Shown here one piece after another: positions 38,082 to 45,831 of a stretch of 64,000 bases of DNA. The number at the start of each line of letters is the position of its first letter. Positions within the stretch are counted from its first letter, which is position 1. Source of the DNA: Microbacterium rhizosphaerae (GTDB taxonomy: Bacteria; Actinomycetota; Actinomycetes; Actinomycetales; Microbacteriaceae); assembly GCF_034120055.1 (NCBI RefSeq), contig NZ_CP139368.1, positions 3,993,056-4,057,055 of the forward strand, written 5' to 3'. Made by a program: the position numbers and the translations under genes. The notes under the pieces are model-generated. The model was not told where the DNA came from. It saw only the letters and a program-made list of their open reading frames with translations, and ran no database searches.

Positions 38082-38684
38082 CGCAGACAAGCGCACACGG
38101 TGTCGAAGTCATCAACTCCGCTACCGTCTTGAAAACGCCGATTCCGTCACAGGGTGCGCGATCGAGATCGAGCGCGTGCTCTCGCTGACGTGATCGAACG
38201 TCTTCCAGCCGGGTTCCCCGCACACGCCTCGCAGCCTGATCGTGTCGGTGGTTCATGACGCGTATCGGACGCTCGAGCGGGCGAGTGTACGCGACTTCGT
38301 TCCGGGCCTCATCGAACTCGAAGTACGCGCGCGCATCGAACGCCCGATGTGGAAGCGCGTCAAGCGAAGCGCCCACTCCAAGCCCCCGATGTTCGCGGCG
38401 TTGAGGTGTCTCCGGATAGCGGAGTCGACGACGGGACGCCGGGGGCTCTCATCCCGACCACCCTGCCAGACCGCTGACAGATAGGAGGCGAGCCGGTCAG
38501 CGCGGAAGCGGTCGCTTTCGCCAGGCGCCGTGGTCTCAACCGCAGGCGGGTCAGCGAGCAACTTCCGGTCGAGAGAGCCGGCTGACACCAGCAAGCCGTC
38601 TCCGGACATGCCGGGGAGAGTCACCCGTGGTCCGACTCGAGCCACCGACACCTGGAGCGACCACTCCAGCCAATTGCGGTTCGT
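38082..38684. other. 600 bp without an intact gene
   Basis: One stretch in plus frame around 38242-38345 (VVHDAYRTLERASVRDFVPGLIELEVRARIE) resembles the short three-helix dimerisation segment found at the N-terminus of some actinobacterial phosphatase-like/ArsC proteins, but it is not followed by a domain and lacks a clear start. It may be a gene relic. Nothing else is recognisable. Confidence 0.3.
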
Positions 38685-39827
38685 TCAGTCGCCGCGGCGC
38701 GTGATCCTCTCCCGCACGAGGCGTTGCCAGCGTTCGGGTTCGGAGTTCCAGGTCATGGTGTGGTCGGCATCAAACGTCTCGAGCTGAACAAGATCCGGCC
38801 GGAGTTCGGCCAGCCGTCGAGAGATCCCGTACGGAGCTGACGTATCCGCACGGCCGTGCAGGATGAGCGTTGGAACGCGTAGCTCGGCAGCACGATCCAG
38901 CCAACTGAACTTTCTCAGCGGGACCGCCCCATCCAGCCCGACAAGTCGCCCCAGCGCACGGGTTGTCAACCACGGGCGGGCGAAGAATCCGAACCAGGAT
39001 GGCAGCCCGGCGCGCGCACAGTTCGCGTTGATCGTGGCCTGCCAGTCCAGCACGGGCGACTCCAGAATGAGCAGGTCGACCACGTCACGAAACGCCGCCT
39101 CGGCCGACAGCTGAAGCGCGATCGCCGCGCCCATGGACCAGCCGAACAGTGCGATCCGTTGCGCTCCGCGGGCGATCGCGTAGCGGAGCGCGGCCCGAAC
39201 GTCGTCGGTCTCTGTCTCGCCGAGTGTGGAGCGACGCGAGCCGACGTCGGGGCCTTCGCCGTCGTTTCTGTAGGTGACGACGAGGGAGGTCAGTCCGGCG
39301 TCGACAGCGACCTGCACGCCGCGAAGGGTGCCCGCGCGCGGGCTGCCGAGTCCGTGGATGTGGACCGCCCAATATTGGCGCTCGACGCCGGGCGGTTCGA
39401 TCAGCCATGCGGGCGCGGGTCCTGCAGGGGTCTCAATCTCGATGTCGCACGCGGCGAGGCCGGCATCTTCAGGATCCCGGTAATAGATGCCACTCCACGA
39501 GGCACAGGCTCCGGGCCGCACACCAACCGGAATGTCACCAGCCACAGCACGCGTCACCGTCGACTCCGATGCGTCTACGACCTCGTCGAGATGCACCCAT
39601 CCTGCGTATTCGAGCCAGAGACTGTACCGCCCAGGCGCCGTGGTGCGTGACGTCCGGTCAAGCACGATCGCATCCCGGCCCTCATCAGGAACGACATCGC
39701 GGATCACGAGGTCGAACTCACGAGCGCCTCGCGGTTGCGTCAGTCGTCGTGCGATCACCCATCCGGTGACGCCGACAGCGACGGTGACCACGGCCGCGCA
39801 CAAGGCGGCAACCCGCGCGACTCTCAA
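38685..39827 (-). CDS. Membrane-anchored alpha/beta hydrolase
   Basis: A 380-residue protein with an N-terminal signal anchor (VAALCAAVVTVAVGVTGWVIA). After a beta-rich spacer comes a serine hydrolase: VHIHGLGSPRAGTLRG, nucleophile FGWSMGAAIALQL, acid in LILHGRADTSAPY and His in FDADHTMTWNSEPERW. The active domain probably faces outward. It overlaps the MAB_1171c-type gene by 4 nt, so it is likely part of that minus-strand cassette. Substrate unknown. Confidence 0.82.
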   Translation of the reverse strand: MRVARVAALCAAVVTVAVGVTGWVIARRLTQPRGAREFDLVIRDVVPDEGRDAIVLDRTSRTTAPGRYSLWLEYAGWVHLDEVVDASESTVTRAVAGDIPVGVRPGACASWSGIYYRDPEDAGLAACDIEIETPAGPAPAWLIEPPGVERQYWAVHIHGLGSPRAGTLRGVQVAVDAGLTSLVVTYRNDGEGPDVGSRRSTLGETETDDVRAALRYAIARGAQRIALFGWSMGAAIALQLSAEAAFRDVVDLLILESPVLDWQATINANCARAGLPSWFGFFARPWLTTRALGRLVGLDGAVPLRKFSWLDRAAELRVPTLILHGRADTSAPYGISRRLAELRPDLVQLETFDADHTMTWNSEPERWQRLVRERITRRGD

Positions 39828-40837
39828 TGCGCTGCCTTCGTCCGACCCAAACGCGGCTCAGAGTCGGTTGCCGCAGGCGCATCTCGCCCGGTGAGGTGCG
39901 CCTCGGCGCTCTCGACGAGCTGACGTTCCGCAACAGTCAGGGTGAACGACACGCGCGGATCAAAGAGTGCGTCTCGGATCTCCACGATCTGCCGGTGAAG
40001 CTTCGCCTCCGCGTCTTCAGTGGTGAAGGATCCGAGGGCCCGCGAACTCACACCTGGTCGGACTGAGCTGGCACGTTCCCAGGCGGGAGTGATGCGCGCA
40101 ACGAGGTCTTGCGTCTTCTCGGCGCGACCTCGTGCGCGCACCCACCGGATCGCCGGAAGGCTCGCCAGGCCCAAGCAGAGGAGGATGAACGTCACGAGGA
40201 AAAGGGGACTGTAGAGCACGCCGAGGCCGAGCATCAGGTTGTCGTTTCCAACCACGTGCGCGACATCCATGGCGATAATCACGATGGACAGTACGAGACC
40301 GCACATGCTGCCCAGAAGCAGAGCGACCGCAGGGAGTCGTTCCACGCCCCTGCTCTGGCCGATCCTCCACGCTGCGGCGATAGCCATGACGGTGACGATG
40401 ACACCGTTGTACGCGTACTCGATCACCGAATACGCTGCCGCGGCGGGCTGGGCTCCGAGATCCAGCATGAAGGTAGTCGTCGTCGCACCTCGCCGAATGA
40501 ACGCGAAGGCCAGCGAGACACCAACCACCGCGGCCGACAGCAGGAGGGGCCCGAGGGCGATGCGTACGAAGTGCGACTTGTATTCCGTGGCCTTCGCCAC
40601 CCCGCGCCCGAGGAAGAAGATTCCTACCATGAGGGCCAGATCCGCGAGCAGGGTGACGACGTTCCTGCCGCCCGCAAGGCGATCGACCCACCGATAGGCA
40701 GCATCGATGTTCAAGGTCATCGCCACCGCGATTGTCACAGCAGAGTAAGTGATGCTCCGTTCCGCGCGACCTCGGCGGAGGATGAGAAGGCTCGCGACGA
40801 GCATCCACATCAAGGCGGCGACGAGGATCTGGATCAC
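39824..40837 (-). CDS. MAB_1171c-type multi-pass membrane protein
   Basis: A 337-residue protein with about seven hydrophobic helices in the first 230 residues and a cytosolic charged tail of about 100 residues (ARGRAEKTQDLVARITPAWER ... VSFTLTVAERQLVESAEAHL). The arrangement and its position after an XRE regulator and an ImmA/IrrE protease fit the MAB_1171c putative transporter family. Its biochemical role is unknown. It overlaps the genes on both sides by 4 nt. Confidence 0.65.
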   Translation of the reverse strand: MIQILVAALMWMLVASLLILRRGRAERSITYSAVTIAVAMTLNIDAAYRWVDRLAGGRNVVTLLADLALMVGIFFLGRGVAKATEYKSHFVRIALGPLLLSAAVVGVSLAFAFIRRGATTTTFMLDLGAQPAAAAYSVIEYAYNGVIVTVMAIAAAWRIGQSRGVERLPAVALLLGSMCGLVLSIVIIAMDVAHVVGNDNLMLGLGVLYSPLFLVTFILLCLGLASLPAIRWVRARGRAEKTQDLVARITPAWERASSVRPGVSSRALGSFTTEDAEAKLHRQIVEIRDALFDPRVSFTLTVAERQLVESAEAHLTGRDAPAATDSEPRLGRTKAAH

Positions 40838-41295
40838 CCGAAGATCTCCACGAACCTCGATTCACGCAAGACCGACCCGCGGATGCCGCTGGCAAGATGA
40901 TCCGCGAGCACCTCGGCCGCAATCTCATCCTCCGAGTCCAGATCGTGACGCGCGAGGATACGGCGACGCGTCTCAGCGGGTATATCCGGCAACAATCCGT
41001 CTGGCACCGGCTGAGGGTCCTCGCCGTGGTTCAGGATCAGGTGCGCGAGCTCATGAAGCACGAACTGCTGCTGATGAAGGACGGACTCGCTACGCGCGTG
41101 CACGACCACGTCCTCGTCATCGCCGACGAAGAGCACAGCGCACACTCCGCCTTTGTCGGTGAGTTCGGCCAACTCCACCATTCGAAGGGCCCGCTGTCGG
41201 TTTCGCTGAACAGCGGCAACAAGCTCATCAAAGCTGAATGCGGGCCCCAGGCCGAGGTCCGCTACTGCCGCCGTCGCAGTCGCGTGGATACTCAC
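40834..41295 (-). CDS. ImmA/IrrE-family metallopeptidase
   Basis: A 153-residue Zn-protease domain. HELAH (residues 81-85) is the gluzincin HExxH motif, with a downstream Glu region DEIAAEVLADHLASG as the third ligand. ImmA/IrrE proteases cleave partner XRE repressors after a signal, as in ICEBs1 ImmA-ImmR. It starts at GTG 41295 and follows the XRE regulator by 51 bp in the same direction, so regulator cleavage is the expected function. Confidence 0.9.
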   Translation of the reverse strand: MSIHATATAAVADLGLGPAFSFDELVAAVQRNRQRALRMVELAELTDKGGVCAVLFVGDDEDVVVHARSESVLHQQQFVLHELAHLILNHGEDPQPVPDGLLPDIPAETRRRILARHDLDSEDEIAAEVLADHLASGIRGSVLRESRFVEIFG

Positions 41296-41346
41296 GTCAT
41301 CACATCCCTTGGCACCGCCGTCATCGCGCAGCCCACCGCACGGTCG

Positions 41347-41769
41347 CTAGGTGCGCTTCAATCCCTCGTCGAGGAAACGACTGATGGCTTGAAGCGCTTC
41401 GGGTGAAACATCCCCGAGCGTGCGTGCGGCATACGACTTGACCTTTGCGGCTCGCATCGCCCGCACAAGATCGAGTTGTGCTCTCACCTTGGCCGGCATC
41501 GGGGTGTTGTCCTCCCCGATGAGGAATTCCGGTTCGACGCCGAAGAACTCGGCAAGTGCTTCGAAGAGGCGGCGATCCTGAACGTATCGATGGCCGTTCA
41601 CCATGTATGTCCACCGCGAACGAGACAGGTTCACCCCGCGAGCACGGAGGAATTCCGCGATCTGCCCGTACGTCGGTTCGCTGCCCGTCTCGGTGATCGC
41701 GACGTCGAGAAGCAGACGAAGACGTTTTGCCAGGTCTTCGGCACTTGCCTTGCTGTCGTCTTCTGTCAT
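41347..41769 (-). CDS. XRE-type helix-turn-helix regulator
   Basis: A 140-residue DNA-binding protein. The HTH covers about residues 14-70 (LLLDVAITETGSEPTYGQIAEFLRARGVNLSRSRWTYMVNGHRY), with LFEALAEFFGVEPEFLIG as the last helix, and a C-terminal helical tail (MRAAKVKSYAARTLGDVSPEAL). ATG at 41769 fits the domain start; the upstream extension is unlikely. Four palindromic boxes lie upstream. It is probably the repressor controlled by the adjacent ImmA/IrrE protease. Confidence 0.88.
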   Translation of the reverse strand: MTEDDSKASAEDLAKRLRLLLDVAITETGSEPTYGQIAEFLRARGVNLSRSRWTYMVNGHRYVQDRRLFEALAEFFGVEPEFLIGEDNTPMPAKVRAQLDLVRAMRAAKVKSYAARTLGDVSPEALQAISRFLDEGLKRT

Positions 41770-41837
41770 TTCCACTGGTCCTCGTTCACCCTCGGGCAAG
41801 GGAACGCCACTTCGTCTCGGCATGCGCAAGCGCGCCG

Positions 41838-41942
41838 TTGAGCATGACCAATCTACGCGTTGGGCATGCTCAAATCAACCATTGCATGCTCACCGCGCAG
41901 GTGGGAGGCTGATGCCCTAGGCGCATTTTGAGCATGCTCAAA
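41838..41942. promoter_or_regulatory. Four GCATGC-centred operators upstream of the XRE gene
   Basis: TTGAGCATGACCAA (41838-41851), TTGGGCATGCTCAA (41860-41873), ATTGCATGCTCACC (41881-41894) and the perfect palindrome TTTGAGCATGCTCAAA (41927-41942). The first three are spaced 22 and 20 bp, about two helical turns, so bound dimers would lie on one DNA face. Confidence 0.75.
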
Positions 41943-42109
41943 TGCTTCGACACGAAGCACGCTCCGGCACGGAGGAGGCATCAGGTGAAGAACCCTCGCG
42001 TTTCCCCGCGCCAGGATCCGCCCTCCGGATCCTTCCCCCTTGTGGCATACGCGGAGCCGGACAGAGGCGCCCCCTCCTGGCCTTCGCACCCTCGGAAGCT
42101 GCCCTGCTA

Positions 42110-42427
42110 CTACAGTTCGCCGATCGCGATGCCCAGCTGGAAGTACATCTCGCTCACCGCAGCACGGTTGACCGAGTACCTGATTCGTTGGCCACTAACG
42201 GCCTGTTCAGGGGGTGGGTCAGGGATGAGCATCCCCGACTTGACCAAAGCCTGCAGAGCCTTCGCGACAGTTGGCACCGCCAGCCCGGTTCCCGCGGCGA
42301 TCTCGCCGCGGGTGGATGCGCCGTGATTCCTGATGTACCCGATGATGCCGGCGCGCACCATGCTGCCGAGAGCTTTGATGGGGTCCTCCACGTTGTCAGC
42401 GTCGAGGGGTCTCGCGTATCTGGGCAC
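42110..42427 (-). CDS. Small winged-helix transcriptional regulator
   Basis: About 105 residues from a GTG at 42427. SMVRAGIIGYIRNHGASTRGEIAAGTGLAVPTVAKALQALVKSGMLIPDP is a MarR/ArsR-like winged helix, followed by a wing (GQRIRYSVNRAAVSEMY). The start is uncertain because no good ribosome-binding site precedes any candidate. It is divergent from the conjugation operon and likely controls it. Confidence 0.65.
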   Translation of the reverse strand: MPRYARPLDADNVEDPIKALGSMVRAGIIGYIRNHGASTRGEIAAGTGLAVPTVAKALQALVKSGMLIPDPPPEQAVSGQRIRYSVNRAAVSEMYFQLGIAIGEL

Positions 42428-42469
42428 GTGCCCATTCTGGCGCAGCTCCCCGGCAAGAGCGAATAATTT

Positions 42470-42508
42470 AGGGGTTCCCTTGTGAAGCGTATCGTTATAG
42501 TATCCCCT
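42470..42508. promoter_or_regulatory. Divergent promoter of regulator and conjugation operon
   Basis: TATAGT at 42496-42501 is a good -10 for the plus strand. AGGGGTTCCCT (42470-42480) is an 11-bp palindrome, and AGGGG/CCCCT (42470-42474 and 42504-42508) enclose the region. A likely operator for the winged-helix regulator. Confidence 0.4.
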
Positions 42509-42544
42509 TACGCAAGGCCGGTCAGCGGATCTGAGGAGAGAACG

Positions 42545-42730
42545 ATGGGACTTCCGCACATGTACACGTCCCCCCGGGCTCTCCCCTGCGCGACCAGCGG
42601 CTTCAAGTTCGTGCCCGATGCGGTCCTCACCCATGAGCACCTGCAGGGGCGCAGTGACCGCCTCAGAACCTCACGTCGTGATGCGGTGAGCAGTCGCTCC
42701 CGAACTCCCGAGCAGGAGCCCCGGCGATGA
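42545..42730 (+). CDS. Small protein at the head of the conjugation operon (61 aa)
   Basis: Starts MGLPHMYTSPRALPCATSG from ATG 42545 after GAGGAGAG, and its stop overlaps the next start (ATGA), which supports translation. The C-terminal half is Arg/Ser-rich and disordered-looking. No family recognised. It may be a leader peptide for coupled translation or a small T4SS accessory. Confidence 0.6.
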   Translation: MGLPHMYTSPRALPCATSGFKFVPDAVLTHEHLQGRSDRLRTSRRDAVSSRSRTPEQEPRR

Positions 42731-43434
42731 GTGGTAACCGTCCGGGGCGAGGCCTCGTGTGGGCGCTCGTAGGGGCAGCTGTACTGATTGTCGCGCTCGC
42801 CGCCGTGATACTCCCGGCGCTTCTGGGTCGCCCGGAGGCACGACCGACCGCTTCACAAGGTGCGACACAAAACACTCCCGACGGCCCCACTTCGGCGGCG
42901 GCTGCTGTGGTTGACCCATCCGTGACGCGCTACGGCTGGGTCCCGGAACCTGTGACGAGGGACCGAGACGTATACGTGCGGGCGGCGCTGGCCGCCGCAT
43001 CCACTTTCGATCCGTCGAAGTCGACCCGCGACAACTTCCTCGCGCACCTCGCCACGTGGTTCACGCCCGACACGCGACGTACAAATGCGGCAGATCGGGA
43101 ACGCGCGACTCAGCTCTATCTGGGCGACCTCTCGCGCTCGGTCGTGCTGCCGCAAGATCAGTGGGACCAGATGAGGAGCGAACAGGCAGCGGTAACGGCG
43201 AAGGTCGACGGCCCCATCACCCACGTCGCCGTGTCGGATGACCCGGGCGGGATGTCGATCGGGACGGCAAACGTCATCCTCACATACCGCCACGGTGACG
43301 TGACGAACACTGAGCACGTACGCGTCAGTGTCCAGGTGCTCTGCGGGCCCGGCTCGGTCCCCGCCCCCGATTCTCCTCAGCAGGCGGGTGACTGCAAGGT
43401 GGTCCGGTTCTTCGACTCGGCGGTCGAGGAGTAG
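42727..43434 (+). CDS. Conjugal transfer protein, single-TM, VirB8/TcpC-like
   Basis: A 235-residue protein. One helix (GLVWALVGAAVLIVALAAVILPALL, residues about 9-33) is followed by a low-complexity linker and an extracellular alpha+beta domain (RAALAAASTFDPSKSTRDNFLAHLATWFTPDT...TNTEHVRVSVQVLCGP). This layout matches VirB8/TcpC-type scaffold subunits with an NTF2-like fold. The assignment rests on topology and the operon, not on a diagnostic motif. Confidence 0.6.
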   Translation: MSGNRPGRGLVWALVGAAVLIVALAAVILPALLGRPEARPTASQGATQNTPDGPTSAAAAVVDPSVTRYGWVPEPVTRDRDVYVRAALAAASTFDPSKSTRDNFLAHLATWFTPDTRRTNAADRERATQLYLGDLSRSVVLPQDQWDQMRSEQAAVTAKVDGPITHVAVSDDPGGMSIGTANVILTYRHGDVTNTEHVRVSVQVLCGPGSVPAPDSPQQAGDCKVVRFFDSAVEE

Positions 43435-43436
43435 TC

Positions 43437-44063
43437 ATGGGTGCCCCGGCCGTCGCGACGCTGGCAGTAGCCAGGTCGAAGACGGCCCGGAGGGTCATGA
43501 CCGCCCTCATCCTCTTTGCGGTCTGCACCGCAGTCGGAATGGCCGCCCCCGTATTGATGGTGACTTTCATTGCCGCGTCGAGCAGCCCAGCGAAGGCCGA
43601 TGTGCACAACGCAGCTGTGGCCACGCCGGTCGCCGCGGGCGGCTGGACCTATCCGCTGGTCGGCCCGTACTCGAAGGGGCGCGGCTTTGGCGCCGACCCG
43701 AACATCGCGAGGGTCTGCGCGTACTGCTCGACGTACCACGAGGGATACGACATGTCGCAAGGATGCGGCGCACCCGTTCATGCCGCCGCGCCTGGTCGAG
43801 TAGCGACCGCGGGCAGTTACTTCGGATATGGGAATGCCGTCGTGATCGACCACGGCGGAGGCATTGTCACCGTGTACGGCCACATGGCGTGGGGATCACT
43901 CCTCGTCGCAGTTGGGCAGATGGTGAACGCCGGAACACCACTGGGTGCCGAGGGAAATACCGGCCACTCATTGGGGTGTCACCTGCATTTCGAGGTCCGA
44001 GTCGGCGGGAAGGCCGTCGATCCTCAACCCTTCATGGCCGCGCGCGGCCTACCCCTCAAGTGA
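43437..44063 (+). CDS. M23-family (LytM-like) peptidoglycan peptidase
   Basis: A 208-residue exported or anchored protein: N-terminal helix (VMTALILFAVCTAVGMAAPVLMVTFIA), then a LytM domain. Zn ligands are HEGYDM (His, Asp) and HLHFEVRVG (His-x-His), with VTVYGHM as the upstream catalytic His. It probably opens the cell wall for the conjugation channel, as VirB1-like hydrolases do. ATG lies 2 nt after the preceding stop. Confidence 0.88.
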   Translation: MGAPAVATLAVARSKTARRVMTALILFAVCTAVGMAAPVLMVTFIAASSSPAKADVHNAAVATPVAAGGWTYPLVGPYSKGRGFGADPNIARVCAYCSTYHEGYDMSQGCGAPVHAAAPGRVATAGSYFGYGNAVVIDHGGGIVTVYGHMAWGSLLVAVGQMVNAGTPLGAEGNTGHSLGCHLHFEVRVGGKAVDPQPFMAARGLPLK

Positions 44064-44087
44064 GCTGGCAATCAAGGAGGAGCAGCG

Positions 44088-44381
44088 ATGTCGCTCATCA
44101 TTCCGGCGGACGTCCAAGTGCCGCCCATCAACCCCAACTTCTCGGCGCCATGGATGTCGGGGCTCGAACTCTTGGCGTCCTATCTCTTGGGGACAGCCCT
44201 CGTCGTAGTGCTGATCATGCTGGTGATCGCCATCGCGGCGATCGCCGGCAGGACGCTCGGCCCCGAACGCATGCGGACGTGGGCCGGCGAGAACATCGTC
44301 GGCATCTTCATCGCCGCGGCCGCCCTCGGGTCGGCGTCAGGCCTCTTCCAGTGGTTCGTCGGGTTCAACTTCGGGTTCTGA
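44088..44381 (+). CDS. Small two-helix membrane protein (VirB2-like pilin/channel candidate)
   Basis: 97 residues with two hydrophobic helices (LLASYLLGTALVVVLIMLVIAIAAIAG and NIVGIFIAAAALGSASGLFQWFVGF). The size, topology and position between the M23 peptidase and the VirB6-like gene fit VirB2/TrbC-type subunits in actinobacterial T4SS operons. GGAGGAG precedes the ATG. Confidence 0.6.
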   Translation: MSLIIPADVQVPPINPNFSAPWMSGLELLASYLLGTALVVVLIMLVIAIAAIAGRTLGPERMRTWAGENIVGIFIAAAALGSASGLFQWFVGFNFGF

Positions 44382-44382
44382 C

Positions 44383-45831
44383 GTGGGCTCCCTTCTGCGG
44401 GTCTCGATCGGCGTGGTGCTTGCACTCGGCGCCGTTATCGCGGCGGGCGCCCCCGCCTCCGCAGCGACTCCAGCGTCGGCGACGCTCACAGCTCGCCTCG
44501 GCAGCCAGGTCACGGGAGAGGCCTGGTCCTCGCCAGCGTTCCCCGTGTCCTGCGATCGTAAGGAGAACCTCATCTCATGCACGCCCAACGACCCGAACCA
44601 GGTGAAGCCGACCGCGTGCTTCTTGGACGTGATCGTCGACGGCCAGAACGCCACGGTATGCACCACCTTCGCCGGTCACCAGGATGCGATCAAGGCCGCA
44701 GGCGGCGTTCCCGCGACCGTCGACTTCGGCTGCTCCTTCGGCGACATCGTGTGCGGCACCTTCCAGAACTGGGGCATCGGCGCCGCGATGATCGCGACTG
44801 CATTGATGTATTCGGTCCTCAGCGTCGCGAAGTTCGACGTGGGGGGCAGTCTCTGGAATGCGGCCGCTGGACAGTGGTCCTTCTGGGCGTGGGCGACCCT
44901 GATCGTCGTCTTCGGCGCGATGATCTGGTCGATCACGGCAGCAGTGATTTCGGGTGATCGCAGCCAGCTCGTGAGCGCACTCGTACGCTCGTTCTTCGCG
45001 ATTCCCGCTGTGCCGTTGACGTTCTGGCTTACCGGGCAACTCGTCCAGTCCATCGACGGACTTACACAGGACATCGTCGGTCAGGGGGCGGGCGCCGGCG
45101 GACTCTTCGGCACGCTCCAAGCCGCCATGTGGGCCGGAGGTCAGGCGGGCTACGTCTTCGGATTCGCCATCTTCGGACTCATCTTCGTCGGCATGCTCCT
45201 GCTTCTGGCGGTCTTCCTTTTCCGCAACGTCGCTCTCGCCGCGTTGATCATGGTCGGTCCGATCGCCTGGATGATGTTCCCTGCACGGGGCGTGGGCCCC
45301 CAGTGGGTCGTTCGCTACGTGTCCGCCGTCGTGGTTCTGTTGCTCACCGGCCCGTTGACCATCGCCTTCTTCTCGCTCGTGGTTCACGGGCTCGCGGCGG
45401 TGAAGACCATCTGGGACCCGGCCGCCTGGCCGTACATCGTCGGTCTCCTGGTAATCGCGTTCGCACCGTTCGCCGTGTTCGGCCTCTTCAGCTTCGTGGG
45501 AGCTGTCGCGGTCGACTCGATCGGCTCCCGGCTCGGTGGGCACGCAGCGGCAATGGGCTCCCGGGCGGCGCGGACCGCGGCATCCATTCCCACCCGTGTT
45601 GGTTCCATCCCTGCCGGTGTACCGAGCGCGCAGCGCCCACCCGCAGCGAAGTCATCACCGAGCGCAAGGGCAACCGCCGGGTCGTCCCGAGCCACTCCCC
45701 CAGCTCGTCGCTCGAGTTCATCCGCCCCGACGAGCACGCCGGCGAAGACCGCTCAAGCGAATGAGTCGATGGCCAAGCCACTTCCCGACCAGTCCCACCC
45801 AGCTCCCACACCGAGGAGAGCGCATCGATGA
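44383..45831 (+). CDS. VirB6/TrbL-like polytopic conjugation protein
   Basis: A 482-residue protein: signal peptide (GVVLALGAVIAAGAPASAA), a cysteine-containing extracellular segment (CDRKENLISC; CFLDVIVD; FGCSFGDIVCGTF), about six helices from residue 135 to 385, and a Pro/Ser/Ala-rich cytosolic tail. This is the VirB6/TrbL channel architecture in Gram-positive T4SS. GTG start directly after the preceding stop. The four cysteines probably form disulfides outside. Confidence 0.75.
   Translation: MGSLLRVSIGVVLALGAVIAAGAPASAATPASATLTARLGSQVTGEAWSSPAFPVSCDRKENLISCTPNDPNQVKPTACFLDVIVDGQNATVCTTFAGHQDAIKAAGGVPATVDFGCSFGDIVCGTFQNWGIGAAMIATALMYSVLSVAKFDVGGSLWNAAAGQWSFWAWATLIVVFGAMIWSITAAVISGDRSQLVSALVRSFFAIPAVPLTFWLTGQLVQSIDGLTQDIVGQGAGAGGLFGTLQAAMWAGGQAGYVFGFAIFGLIFVGMLLLLAVFLFRNVALAALIMVGPIAWMMFPARGVGPQWVVRYVSAVVVLLLTGPLTIAFFSLVVHGLAAVKTIWDPAAWPYIVGLLVIAFAPFAVFGLFSFVGAVAVDSIGSRLGGHAAAMGSRAARTAASIPTRVGSIPAGVPSAQRPPAAKSSPSARATAGSSRATPPARRSSSSAPTSTPAKTAQANESMAKPLPDQSHPAPTPRRAHR

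Noticed and set aside
38253..38651. 132-aa minus-strand frame in the gap before the anchored hydrolase
   Set aside because: No ribosome-binding site or recognisable domain; composition similar to shadow frames.
42110..42640. 176-aa version of the winged-helix regulator
   Set aside because: The N-terminal extension would span the divergent promoter with TATAGT and lacks protein-like sequence.
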